Assembly (NCBI GenBank): GCA_964633825.1
Contig: CAZWHE010000002.1
Location: forward strand, 19,956 to 83,955
Direction of reading: 5' to 3'
DNA: 64,000 nucleotides
Source: CAZWHE01 sp964633825
GTDB taxonomy: Bacteria > Planctomycetota > B15-G4 > CAYZWU01
Below the pieces are notes generated by a model. The model searched no databases. It worked only from the letters and a program-made list of their open reading frames with translations, and had not been told where the DNA came from. Every line of letters begins with the position of its first letter. The first letter of the stretch is position 1. This document shows positions 8,502-17,102 of this stretch, in pieces. Position numbers and translations under genes: made by a program.

Positions 8502-9968
8502 TTGTTTTCGAAGATATTAAACCTGGTTAATTCCAACGAACTGAAGGGGAAGTTCGCACGGGGCGGACTCGTTCTCACGAGCGCCTCGGCCTTCGAGATC
8601 GGCGCCCGGTTACTGCGCAACGTCATCCTCACCCGCCTGCTCGTCCCCGAGTATTTCGGTCTCATGGCGATGATCATGTCGGTGATGGCTTTCTTCGAAG
8701 CCTTCACCGAGGTCGGGGTCCGGCACGTCGTTATCCAGAACAAGAAGGGGGGATCGGAAGAGTTTCTCAATGTGGCTTGGTGGTTCTCCAGCATCCGCGG
8801 CGCATGTCTTTTTGTTGCGGCTTTTTTCGCCGCCCCCCTTGTCTGCGATTTTTACTGCGCGCGGGAGCTCCTTCTTCCCATTCGGGCGGCCTTTGCCGCC
8901 CTGCTGCTCAACGGCATCGTCAGCCCGAGAATACACGCCCTCGAAAAAGAGCTTAAATACCTGAAATTCGTCGCCATGAAACAGGGTTCGGCCGTGCTCA
9001 ACGTGGTGACGGCCGTTGTCCTGAGCCTCTTCATCAAGAGCGTCTGGCCCCTCGTGATCGGGCTCGTCATCGAGTACGCCGGGATCTGTCTCCTCTCCTA
9101 CGTCCTGATACCTTTCCGGCCGAAGCTGCGGATCAATAAAACGTACATGGGTGAGATCTTACGGTTCGCCCGAGGAATGTTCGGCCTTCCCATACTGACT
9201 TTCACATTTTTCCAGTTCGACATTTTCATCATCGGCAAGCTCCTCACCAGAGAGGAGCTGGGGCTCTATTCGATCGCGAGATCGCTCGCGCTCGTTTCCA
9301 TACTGGCCTTTTCCAAGATCGTCAGGCCGCTGGTCCTTCCCGCGCTTTCCAAGATCAAAGACTCGAAGAAATCGCTGAAAATGGCCCTGCTCAACATAAC
9401 GGACCTGATCTGTGTCGTCTGCATGCCCTTCACGGCTTTTTGCGTCGTCTTCGCCGAGCCCCTCCTGTCGTTCGCTTACGGACCCAGGTACGGAACCGTA
9501 TCCGCCTCGTATTCCATCCTGGCTGTCTACGTCCTGTTCAGGCTCCTCGGCATCATCCTGATGCAGCTTTTCTATGTGCTGGCAGCGCCCCACCTGCAGA
9601 GGCGATTCGCCCTGATCAGGGCCCTCCTCGTTCTCGCCGTCGCCTACCCGGTCGTCAACACATTCGGCCTGGTCGGAGCCGCCATGACCGTCCTGGCCGG
9701 CATGCTGTTCATGCATTCCATGCAGCTGGCCTGCGCGGGAAAGCTCGTGGCGCTGCGCCTGTCCGAATACGCGGGGTGTCTCATACGCGGGGCCGGTTAT
9801 TCCTGTATCGTGATTATCCCGGGCCTGGCCGTCCGGTCCTATCTTCCCTATTCCGATCTCCAGACACTCATCATCGGAGTTCTTCTCTGCTTATGCGCCT
9901 GGTGCTTTGCCGCCCGAACCGATCACTACCAGGCGATCGTCCTGGGCGACCAGACCCTGAGTTCATAA
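8502..9968 (+). CDS. Wzx-like oligosaccharide flippase (PST family)
   Basis: A 488-residue membrane protein with about twelve to fourteen transmembrane helices. I start it at a TTG because a strong GAGGGAG lies seven bases upstream and the protein then begins LFSKILNLVNSNELKGKFARG, with the conserved N-terminal block RLLRNVILTRLLVPEYFGLMA following. That block, and the internal FFQFDIFIIGKLLTREELGLY, match polysaccharide exporters of the MATE-like fold. It would flip undecaprenyl-linked repeat units to the periplasm. No in-frame ATG gives a better N-terminus. Confidence 0.9.
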   Translation: MFSKILNLVNSNELKGKFARGGLVLTSASAFEIGARLLRNVILTRLLVPEYFGLMAMIMSVMAFFEAFTEVGVRHVVIQNKKGGSEEFLNVAWWFSSIRGACLFVAAFFAAPLVCDFYCARELLLPIRAAFAALLLNGIVSPRIHALEKELKYLKFVAMKQGSAVLNVVTAVVLSLFIKSVWPLVIGLVIEYAGICLLSYVLIPFRPKLRINKTYMGEILRFARGMFGLPILTFTFFQFDIFIIGKLLTREELGLYSIARSLALVSILAFSKIVRPLVLPALSKIKDSKKSLKMALLNITDLICVVCMPFTAFCVVFAEPLLSFAYGPRYGTVSASYSILAVYVLFRLLGIILMQLFYVLAAPHLQRRFALIRALLVLAVAYPVVNTFGLVGAAMTVLAGMLFMHSMQLACAGKLVALRLSEYAGCLIRGAGYSCIVIIPGLAVRSYLPYSDLQTLIIGVLLCLCAWCFAARTDHYQAIVLGDQTLSS

Positions 9969-9981
9969 AGGATTTCGAACA

Positions 9982-10860
9982 ATGAGCTTCAATAAAACTC
10001 TCACAGGAAGGCTGCCCGATTTCTTCATCATCGGCGCGGCCAAATCGGGCACGAGCGCTTTGTTCAATTACCTTGTCAAGCACCCCCAGGTTTTCATGCC
10101 CGCCGTCAAGGAGACCGAGTATTACAGCAGGGATTCCGTATTCTCCCGGGGAGAAGGCTGGTACAAAAACCTCTTCGTTGATGCGGAAGAGAACCAGCTC
10201 TGCGGAGAGGCCTCGACGACCTATTCGCGATGGCCCCACACACCGGACGCGGCGGCGCGCATCCATCACGACGCGCCCCGGGCCCGGTTGATCTATATCC
10301 TGCGCCACCCCGTGGAACGCACCTATTCTCACTACGCACACCATATGCGCCGGGGGATCACAATGACATTCGAGGAAGCCCTCGACAGGGACGGCATATA
10401 CGTCGACTGCAGCATGTACATGAAACAGATCGAAAGGTACCTCCGGTTCTTTCCGAAGGAGCGTTTCCTCATCCTCTTTCAGGACCGGCTCAGGAACGAT
10501 CCCGAGACGGTCCTCGGCAGCGTGGAAAGGCACCTGGGGCTCAGCGAAATCGACCTGACCACAGAAGGCCGCGTGACGAAAAACGTGAGCGGGTCCGACT
10601 TTTACCTGAGGTCGCAAACAACGGAGAAGCTCAAAAAATTCAAGGCCCTGTCCTGGGTGGCCGACCGGATTCCGCCCGGGATCAGGAAAGGCGCTTTTTC
10701 CGTTTTCAAAAAATCCTGTTTCGGCAAACGCCTCGAAGCCCAATACCGGCTTCCTCCGCTGACGGACAAAACCCGCGAAGAACTGCTCCGCCTGTTCGAG
10801 GAACCGAACAAAAACCTGGAGGACTTTCTCGGCGCGAAGCTCCCCGAATGGAGATCGTGA
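9982..10860 (+). CDS. PAPS-dependent sulfotransferase
   Basis: A 292-residue sulfotransferase-fold protein. The 5'-phosphosulfate-binding loop is FFIIGAAKSGTSALFNYL, with Lys21 as the key residue, and the 3'-phosphate-binding segment is YILRHPVERTYSHY (about residues 104-118). These two motifs in the right order and spacing make the family call secure. It resembles heparan-sulfate-type and Nod-factor sulfotransferases that act on carbohydrates. In this locus it probably adds sulfate to the polysaccharide or its lipid-linked intermediate. A PAPS-synthesis gene is not in the window. Confidence 0.92.
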   Translation: MSFNKTLTGRLPDFFIIGAAKSGTSALFNYLVKHPQVFMPAVKETEYYSRDSVFSRGEGWYKNLFVDAEENQLCGEASTTYSRWPHTPDAAARIHHDAPRARLIYILRHPVERTYSHYAHHMRRGITMTFEEALDRDGIYVDCSMYMKQIERYLRFFPKERFLILFQDRLRNDPETVLGSVERHLGLSEIDLTTEGRVTKNVSGSDFYLRSQTTEKLKKFKALSWVADRIPPGIRKGAFSVFKKSCFGKRLEAQYRLPPLTDKTREELLRLFEEPNKNLEDFLGAKLPEWRS

Positions 10861-10917
10861 CGGATCGAGGCAACCGTTTTTGATGTACCTCGTTCCGCGT
10901 TCGAAGACAGAAGAGAT

Positions 10918-12174
10918 ATGGCAAACAAGAACACGACCCCCTTAAAAATCGGCATGGTTCTCTTTTCCCATTACCCGGGGGACGCGAGGCCGCGCCGCGA
11001 ATGCGAGGCGCTGACCGGCGCCGGCATGTCGGTGGACATGATCTGTCTCAAAGGCGAGAAGGAACCCCGCAGGGAGACGGTGAACAACGTCTCCGTCTAC
11101 AGGATTCCGGTAAGAAAAAAACGGGGATCGAAAGCGCGGTTTCTTTTCGAATATATCCTCTTCTTCATCCTGGCGTTCATCAAGCTGAGCCTCCTCCAGC
11201 TGAGAAGAAGATATCACGTGGTTCAGGCTCACAACATGCCAGACTTCCTCATCTTCACGGCGATCATTCCCAGGCTGATGGGAGCAAAGCTGATACTCGA
11301 TCTCCACGATCCCATGCCCGAAGTTTTCGCGGCCAAATACGGGGTGAGCCGCACCGGCTTGTTTATGAAAATCCTCCGCCTCTCGGAAAAACTGAGCATC
11401 CGGTTCGCCGACCTTGTCCTCACGCCGAACAAGGCGTTTCGCGACATTTTCGCCTCGCGAAACGGGGGAGGGGATAAGATTCGGATCGTCATGAACTCAC
11501 CGCAGGAGACCCTTTTTCAGAAACGTGCCGGCCCGAACCCGCGAACGAGTCCGGTCCGGGAGAGATACGTCATGATGTGCCACGGGACCATTGTGGAACG
11601 CCACGGGATCGACATCGCGCTCGAGGCGTTGAACAGGGTGAAAGAGCGGATAGAAGGAGTCGAGCTCAACGTATACGGAAAGGGCGATTTCGTCGGCGCC
11701 TTTCTGAAGAAAAGGGACGGCCTCGGCCTCGGTGAAATCGTCCATTACCACGGCCACATACCCGTCGACGAGATACCGGGCGAAATCGAGAAATGCCACA
11801 TCGGCCTGATCCCCAACAGGAAAAGCGAGTTCACTGACCTGAATTTCCCGACGTGAATATTCGAGTACATCTGCATGGGCAAACCCGTGATCGCTCCCAG
11901 GACGAAGGGGATATCGGACTACTTTGACGAGAGCTCCATTCACTTTTTCGAAGCCGGAGACGCGCAGAGCCTGGCCGGCAAGATTCTCCATGTCTATGGG
12001 AACAAGGCCGAAAGCCGGGAAGTCCTCGAGAGGGGCTTCTCCGTCTACAATAAATACAGGTGGGAGAATCAAAGCAGGCGATATAGGAACCTCGTGGCTT
12101 CCATCGCGGGAGCTAGGGATTTCGGATTGAAAGGGGATTGCGGCGCCAGAGCCCCCGAAGAACAAGGCGTTTGA
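10918..12174 (+). pseudogene. Glycosyltransferase family 4, interrupted by an in-frame TGA
   Basis: The frame from 10918 encodes a GT-B glycosyltransferase (MANKNTTPLKIGMVLFSHYPGDARPRREC) that stops at a TGA at 11854-11856 (codon 313), then continues in the same frame to 12174 without any shift. Joined across the stop, the protein reads LNFPT-stop-IFEYICMGKPVIAPRTKG, which is exactly the conserved donor-site region of GT4 enzymes (commonly FPTKIFEYMALGKPVI). The missing residue is normally Lys or Arg, so a CGA to TGA change is the simplest explanation. Either the gene is a fresh pseudogene or the base is a sequencing error. The last 62 bases overlap the convergent gene. Confidence 0.85.
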
Positions 12175-13429
12175 GCGTTCCGGCGATTGTTTTCCATCTC
12201 ACATGGAGGGGATTTCGCTTCCAGATCTCAAAGAGGCGAAACCCCGTATAGCAGGGCGTGGGCGCCATAAGCATTCTCATTGCCCAGAGCCGTCCGAAAA
12301 CGAGCATCCGCTTGCGAACCAGTCCCTGGGCGGCGATGACGTCCGGCGCTGCGGCCGGCGCCAGGTCGAGATAACCGGCGCTTTCGGCGCGATCGATGTA
12401 CTCCCGGCCCCTCTGCGAGCGGACGATGACGAGGGACCGCCCTGCGTCTTCGTTGGAAACGGCGTCTTCGTTGGAAACGGCGTCTTCGTTGGAAACGGCG
12501 TTTTGCTCTTTTCCATAGCGATGCCAAGCATCGCCGCACGAGATGTCGCCCGTCTCGCCGAGTCCGTCGGGGCAGAGATGGCACCGGAAGGGACGGTGCT
12601 TCTGAAGGCTTCCCCATGACTCTTTATAGGTCATCGATTTTTGGTCCGACTCTTCGTTGAAGAGAGCCCTGAATTCCCCCGGCCAGCCGTTGCCCCGGTA
12701 GCGGAGTGTGTTGATTTTTTCGAGGGGAACGTTCATCCGGCGAAGAAGATCGAGGGTTCCCGAGGTGCTCGGCGTGCCGGCGCAGAAAAAGCTGAGCACA
12801 AGGCCGAGGTTCCTGTCCAGAGCGGGGCGCTTTTTTCTCAGATAGGAAACAGCCTCGACGTCGCAGGGCTTGCCGATGAACACGCAGGGCCCGTCGCTCT
12901 TCTCGATGAGATCGAGGCCGTCGCAGGGAGAGGCCGGGGCGTACCGGGAGCCCGCGTTTTTTATGACCTCGGCCCTCGTCCGGCTCCGCACCGTCATGTT
13001 GGTCCACGGCTTGGAGGGATTCATTCCCGTATGAAGGAGAAAAGACATTCCTTCTTTTTCAAGGCAATAGAGGGCGAGCGCCGACAGGCACCCGCCGGAC
13101 GAAGCGGTGTGCCTCAGCTCCCCGTCGGCAGCGCTTCCCTCCCTGATTTCGAGATACGGACCGAGAAAGAGATCGCCCTCGCTGCGGCCCGGCCCGGCCG
13201 TATCGCTGGAAACGACGTTTTCGCTGCAAACGACGATGCCCGGGCAGATGGAGAGGCATTCCCCGCATCCCGAACAGACCGTGTCGCTGAAACGGGGCCT
13301 GATGCCGGCGGACTCCACGTCAGCGAGCGCGACGGCGTCCTTGTCGCAATAATAAAGGCAGGCGCCGCAGCCGACGCAGAGCCCCCACTCCACGACATCG
13401 CGCATCGACTTAATTCGACGTGCCGGCAA
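12113..13429 (-). CDS. FrhB/FpoF-like coenzyme F420 hydrogenase/dehydrogenase beta-subunit family protein
   Basis: A 438-residue iron-sulfur flavoprotein-type protein. Two four-cysteine clusters lie at the N-terminus (CVGCGACLYYC and CSGCGECLSIC), followed by the FrhB core with ASSGGCLSALALY, GKPCDVEAV and FFCAGTPST. In polysaccharide loci such proteins are usually found beside pyruvyl transferases, as here, where the genes overlap by 20 bases. A TTG at 13429 follows GGGAGGAG by four bases; an ATG at 13405 is an alternative without a site. Oddly, residues near 330 contain a threefold AVSNED repeat from an 18-bp tandem repeat. The role is probably redox modification or support of pyruvylation, but it is unproven. 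Confidence 0.85.
   Translation of the reverse strand: MPARRIKSMRDVVEWGLCVGCGACLYYCDKDAVALADVESAGIRPRFSDTVCSGCGECLSICPGIVVCSENVVSSDTAGPGRSEGDLFLGPYLEIREGSAADGELRHTASSGGCLSALALYCLEKEGMSFLLHTGMNPSKPWTNMTVRSRTRAEVIKNAGSRYAPASPCDGLDLIEKSDGPCVFIGKPCDVEAVSYLRKKRPALDRNLGLVLSFFCAGTPSTSGTLDLLRRMNVPLEKINTLRYRGNGWPGEFRALFNEESDQKSMTYKESWGSLQKHRPFRCHLCPDGLGETGDISCGDAWHRYGKEQNAVSNEDAVSNEDAVSNEDAGRSLVIVRSQRGREYIDRAESAGYLDLAPAAAPDVIAAQGLVRKRMLVFGRLWAMRMLMAPTPCYTGFRLFEIWKRNPLHVRWKTIAGTLKRLVLRGLWRRNPLSIRNP
12448..12501. repeat. 18-bp tandem repeat, three identical copies, inside the FrhB-like gene
   Basis: Three perfect copies of CTTCGTTGGAAACGGCGT run back to back at 12448-12465, 12466-12483 and 12484-12501. 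On the coding (minus) strand each adds the hexapeptide AVSNED in frame. Perfect identity implies recent slipped-strand or recombination expansion. Two degenerate copies of the same unit occur elsewhere in the same gene (13201-13236). Confidence 0.95.
13201..13236. repeat. Two degenerate copies of the same 18-bp unit
   Basis: TATCGCTGGAAACGACGT (13201-13218) and TTTCGCTGCAAACGACGA (13219-13236) are adjacent and match the 12448 unit at most positions, in the same orientation. They encode the VVCSENVVSSD segment between the second cysteine cluster and the FrhB core. Confidence 0.6.
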
Positions 13430-14759
13430 CCGTCTCCTCCCCGTTCGCCAGGATTTCTTTGAAAGTTTGAAACACCGTTTCCCTCGAAGACGCGATGATC
13501 TCTTTCATGCGGAGGCTTGCTTCTTTCCGGTTTTCATAACAGGACATCACCTTCTCGAGAGCGGATTCCGAATCGAGGCGGCGCGCATCGACCACCATGT
13601 CGCCCAGGCCGATCAAGTTGAAAACACCGGCGAACTTCTTGCTGTACGCCACCCCGACGGTCGGAATTCCCTGGGACAGCGCCGCGATGCACGAATGCAT
13701 GCGCGACCCGATAAAGAAATCGCAAAGGCCGATGATCCCTTTCATGCCGCATTGATCATGTTTTTCCATCACGAGATGGACCCTGTTCTCGAGGCCGTCC
13801 GGAAGAGATTCGAGAGCGCTTCTGCAGGCATCGGGATCGCTGTTGATGTTTCCGGGCGGGCCGAAGGTGTGGGGAACGAGAAGGACATCGCCCGGGCTCT
13901 TTTCGAGCACCCTCTTCAGGAGGAGGGAGATGAAATCCCTGTAATCGAGCTCGAGATCGAACATGTTGTCCTTCGAATACCCGCCGTTGTACATGAGGCC
14001 GTTGACATTGATTCCGATCACGGGCTTTTCGCCGCCGCGGCTTACGGGAGGGTGGATGTCGATCTTGTCGGGAAGGACGGATTCGAGCGTGAACGCCACG
14101 TCGGGACAGAATCGAATGTTTTTCCGGGAGGAATGCTTCCCCAGAAGCTTTGTGACGATTTCGGCGCTTTCCCTGTCGCGGGAGATGATGCGGGCGGAGC
14201 GTTTCAGGATGAACCGCGCAACCGCCCTTGCGACAAACGATTTGTACGGGCCGTAAGTCTGGGGAAGAAGGACGAGATCTTTTTTCAAGACGAGGGCGGT
14301 CACGGCCGGCATGGAGCCGACGATAAAGCGCCTCAGCCCGTAGATATCGCTGAAGCTGTCGCCGCCGTTGATGTCGCCGACGAAATCAGCGGCAGCGAGC
14401 GTTCCGATCCACCTGTTCCTTCGGGCGACCCACTTTCGGAAAGCCCTGAAGGGGAGGGCGCGGCAGGCGCAGGCGAGCAGAAAGATCACGACGAGGTGCT
14501 CGTGGATTTTCGACCGCGGGCTGAGCCTGTAGTTCACGACATCGACCGATATTGTCCCGCCCCTTGTGCGGAGCTCCTGGGGCCGGGAGCTCCTGTTTCC
14601 AATGAGCAGGCAGATGTTCGATTCCGGCCTGGAGCGGAGGACGAGCTTGATCAATGACGCCGCCAGGGCGGACACGCCCATGTTTCCCGTGTCGAGCGAA
14701 GCCCCCAGGAGGCAGACAGCGCCTCTTCGGGCAGCGGAGCTTTCGACATTCCCGTTCAT
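13410..14759 (-). CDS. Polysaccharide pyruvyl transferase family protein
   Basis: A 449-residue GT-B-like protein of the CsaB/WcaK group. It opens with CLLGASLDTGNMGVSALAASL, the conserved glycine/asparagine-rich N-terminal motif, has LVLLPQTYGPYKSFVAR in the middle, and ends with the very characteristic FIGSRMHSCIAALSQGIPTV (RxH...A) motif followed by AYSKKFAGV. It would transfer pyruvate from phosphoenolpyruvate to a sugar as a ketal, in the cytoplasm or at the membrane. It sits between the acyltransferase (three-base gap) and the FrhB-like gene (20-base overlap), forming a leftward three-gene operon. Confidence 0.93.
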   Translation of the reverse strand: MNGNVESSAARRGAVCLLGASLDTGNMGVSALAASLIKLVLRSRPESNICLLIGNRSSRPQELRTRGGTISVDVVNYRLSPRSKIHEHLVVIFLLACACRALPFRAFRKWVARRNRWIGTLAAADFVGDINGGDSFSDIYGLRRFIVGSMPAVTALVLKKDLVLLPQTYGPYKSFVARAVARFILKRSARIISRDRESAEIVTKLLGKHSSRKNIRFCPDVAFTLESVLPDKIDIHPPVSRGGEKPVIGINVNGLMYNGGYSKDNMFDLELDYRDFISLLLKRVLEKSPGDVLLVPHTFGPPGNINSDPDACRSALESLPDGLENRVHLVMEKHDQCGMKGIIGLCDFFIGSRMHSCIAALSQGIPTVGVAYSKKFAGVFNLIGLGDMVVDARRLDSESALEKVMSCYENRKEASLRMKEIIASSRETVFQTFKEILANGEETVAGTSN

Positions 14760-14762
14760 TGG

Positions 14763-15347
14763 CTATTCCCGGTGGAACTGAAAAGCTTTCGACATGTCCC
14801 GGGCGGGATTGCCGAGCATGAAGGCGTTGTCGGGAACATCCTTGGTGACGACCGAGCCCGGCCCGATGACAACATTATCGCCGATCGTGATCCCCGACAG
14901 GATGATCGCGCCCGTGCTCACCCAGACATTGTTCTTGATGACCGTTTTCTTGTACTCGCCCCTGTCGTACCCGAAGACGGCGTGCCTCGGACCGAGAATG
15001 CTCACATGCGGCCCCGTGGAAAAGTGATCGCCGATCTCGAGCGGTCCCATGAGGATGTTGTGAAGCCCGAAGAGGCAGTTGTTTCCAGCGGTGATGTCGC
15101 CGTTCTTGGCGTTCCAAACGTTGAACTCTTCGATAAAAACATTGTCGCCCACGCGGGCGGAGAAAGGCTCTTTCCTGGAAAGCCTGAAACGATGCCCGAT
15201 ATCAACGAACCTGCCGCGCTTCAAATACTTGAACCGATAGTACCTGCGCGTCACCATAAAAACGGTTTTCTTGATCATTCCCCTGACGAAGTTATTGGTG
15301 ACAAAAGGGAGTTTCGGGCCGGTCGGCGGATTGAAGAGTTCTGCCAT
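14763..15347 (-). CDS. Hexapeptide-repeat acyltransferase (serine acetyltransferase/maltose acetyltransferase-like)
   Basis: A 194-residue left-handed beta-helix O-acetyltransferase-type protein. After an N-terminal basic segment the chain carries hexapeptide turns (ITAGNNCLFGLHNIL, ISGITIGDNVVIGPGS). The catalytic-type His is in FSTGPHVSILGPRHAVFG, and the end NPARDMSKAFQF is usual. It starts at an ATG preceded by AGGAAAGG. As first gene of the leftward operon with the pyruvyl transferase, it likely O-acetylates the same polysaccharide. Acceptor unknown. Confidence 0.87.
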   Translation of the reverse strand: MAELFNPPTGPKLPFVTNNFVRGMIKKTVFMVTRRYYRFKYLKRGRFVDIGHRFRLSRKEPFSARVGDNVFIEEFNVWNAKNGDITAGNNCLFGLHNILMGPLEIGDHFSTGPHVSILGPRHAVFGYDRGEYKKTVIKNNVWVSTGAIILSGITIGDNVVIGPGSVVTKDVPDNAFMLGNPARDMSKAFQFHRE

Positions 15348-15481
15348 TGCCCTTTCCTCATTCGTTCAGAAACGGAACAACAAAACAGAGGATTCGCAAC
15401 GATTCAGGCAGCACCGGAAGCGATCAACGTCGTCCATGATGTGATGAATATTCCAACGCCGCCAAGAGAGTATAGCAGCGG

Positions 15482-15509
15482 TTGACATTTGGCAATAAAC
15501 ATTTATATC
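15482..15509 (+). promoter_or_regulatory. Candidate sigma70-type promoter for the acyl-AMP ligase
   Basis: A perfect TTGACA at 15482-15487 is followed after 16 bases by TATATC at 15504-15509 (four of six matches to the -10 consensus), 25 bases before the ligase start codon. It lies in the 187-base gap between divergent operons. This is the only good -35 hexamer in the gap. Confidence 0.55.
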
Positions 15510-15534
15510 AGTAGCGGAAGTTGAAAGGCAAACT

Positions 15535-17079
15535 ATGATCATTTGCGACTATCTCACGAGATCGTGCGAAAGAGACCCCTCAAAGATCTCGGTTTCGTCC
15601 GAATCGGAAAGCATCGACTACGCCGCGCTTCTGAGCCGCGCGCGAAGATTTTCATGCGCCGCCAGGGCCGCCGGGCTCCGACAAGGAGACCGGGTCGTTC
15701 TCTTCACCGACAACTCCGTGGGATACGTTGTCTCCTATTTCGGCGTGCTCCTCGCCGGGGGCGTGGTCGTGGGACAGTCGACGGCCAACAAAGAGCGGCA
15801 CCTCAAGAACATCATCAACCACTGCGAGGCCGCCGGCGTCGTCACCTCGGGCCGGAGCATACGAACACTCCACAACGTGGCTGCCGAGTGTCCGTCCTTG
15901 AAATTCCTGTTCTACGACGGATCGTTTCCCAGGGAAACGGTTTTCCAAGGAATGACCTGCCGGGAACTGGGCGACATCTACGGCGGCCGGTATGACGACG
16001 GGTTCCGGACGACAACAAGCCCGGACGATCTGGCCCAGATCATATACACGTCCGGAACGACGGGAAATCCCAAGGGAGTCATGCTCTCCCACAAAAACCT
16101 CCGCGCCAACACGGAATCGATCATCGAATACCTGAAGCTCACCCCCGACGACCGCGCCATGGTCGTCATGCCTTTTTACTATTCCTACGGAAACAGCCTC
16201 CTTCTCACACACATCGCCTGCTCGGGGAGCCTGGTCATCGACAACCGCTTCGCCTTCCCGCGAAAGATACTCGAGCGCATGGCCGAGGAAGAAGCGACCG
16301 GTTTCGCCGGCGTTCCCTCGACCTTCGCCATCCTCCTGCACAAGGCCGGGCTGGGCGGGTTCGGCCTCCCCTCTCTCCGGTACGTGACCCAGGCGGGGGG
16401 CGCCATGTCCCCGGCCCTGACCAAGGAGCTGAGGGACGCCGTCCCGGGCGCCGACATCTACATCATGTACGGCCAGACCGAAGCCTCGGCGCGCCTGTCC
16501 TACCTCGAACCGGAGAGGCTGGCGGACAAACTGGGCACCATCGGCAAGGCCATTCCGGGAGTGACCCTCGACGTGAAAAACGAAAAGGGCGCCCCCGTCG
16601 TTCCGGGAGAGGCCGGCGAGATCGTCGCCCGGGGCGACAACATCATGATGGGCTACTGGAAAAATCCGCGGGAGACTCAAAAAGTGATCAGGGAAGACGG
16701 CCTCCACACGGGCGATCTCGCCACCGTCGACGACGAGGGATTCATATACATCGTGTCGAGAAAGTCGGACATGATCAAATCGGGCGCCCACAGGATCAGC
16801 CCAAAGGAAATAGAAGAAGTGATCATGGAGGACGATCGGGTCCACGAAGTCGCCGTCGTGGGCGAGCCCGACCCCGTGATGGGCGAAACCATCGTCGCCC
16901 TCGTTGTTTCGAAGGCAGGCGCCCGGCTGGACGCCAACGACCTCTCCCGGCTCTGCAACAGGCACTTGCCCCTTTACAAGATGCCGAAAAGGATCGAGTT
17001 CAAAAAAGAGCTCCCCAAGACGGCTTCGGGCAAGATCAAGAGGGACCTCCTGCGCAGAGAGTTGAACCTATCTTCCTAA
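15535..17079 (+). CDS. AMP-forming acyl-CoA/acyl-ACP ligase
   Basis: A 514-residue class I adenylate-forming enzyme. The ATP-binding signature IIYTSGTTGNPKGVMLSH (about residues 169-186), IMYGQTEASARLSYL, the hinge-side GDLATVDDEGFIYIVSRKSDMIK and the C-terminal catalytic lysine in KTASGKIKRDLL are all present, so it should be active. It activates a carboxylic acid to an acyl-AMP and then forms a thioester. Similar ligases and a dedicated acyl carrier protein occur in exosortase/EPS loci, and such a carrier is present at 8192. The following NAD-synthase-like gene starts 23 bases later. Substrate unknown. Confidence 0.92.
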   Translation: MIICDYLTRSCERDPSKISVSSESESIDYAALLSRARRFSCAARAAGLRQGDRVVLFTDNSVGYVVSYFGVLLAGGVVVGQSTANKERHLKNIINHCEAAGVVTSGRSIRTLHNVAAECPSLKFLFYDGSFPRETVFQGMTCRELGDIYGGRYDDGFRTTTSPDDLAQIIYTSGTTGNPKGVMLSHKNLRANTESIIEYLKLTPDDRAMVVMPFYYSYGNSLLLTHIACSGSLVIDNRFAFPRKILERMAEEEATGFAGVPSTFAILLHKAGLGGFGLPSLRYVTQAGGAMSPALTKELRDAVPGADIYIMYGQTEASARLSYLEPERLADKLGTIGKAIPGVTLDVKNEKGAPVVPGEAGEIVARGDNIMMGYWKNPRETQKVIREDGLHTGDLATVDDEGFIYIVSRKSDMIKSGAHRISPKEIEEVIMEDDRVHEVAVVGEPDPVMGETIVALVVSKAGARLDANDLSRLCNRHLPLYKMPKRIEFKKELPKTASGKIKRDLLRRELNLSS

Positions 17080-17102
17080 CCCGGTTATTTAGAGGATTGA
17101 CA

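Noticed and set aside
10918..12174. TGA read as an amino acid (stop-codon reassignment or selenocysteine)
   Set aside because: Many intact genes here end in TGA, the aligned residue in the family is Lys/Arg, and no selenocysteine insertion hairpin is evident just after the codon.
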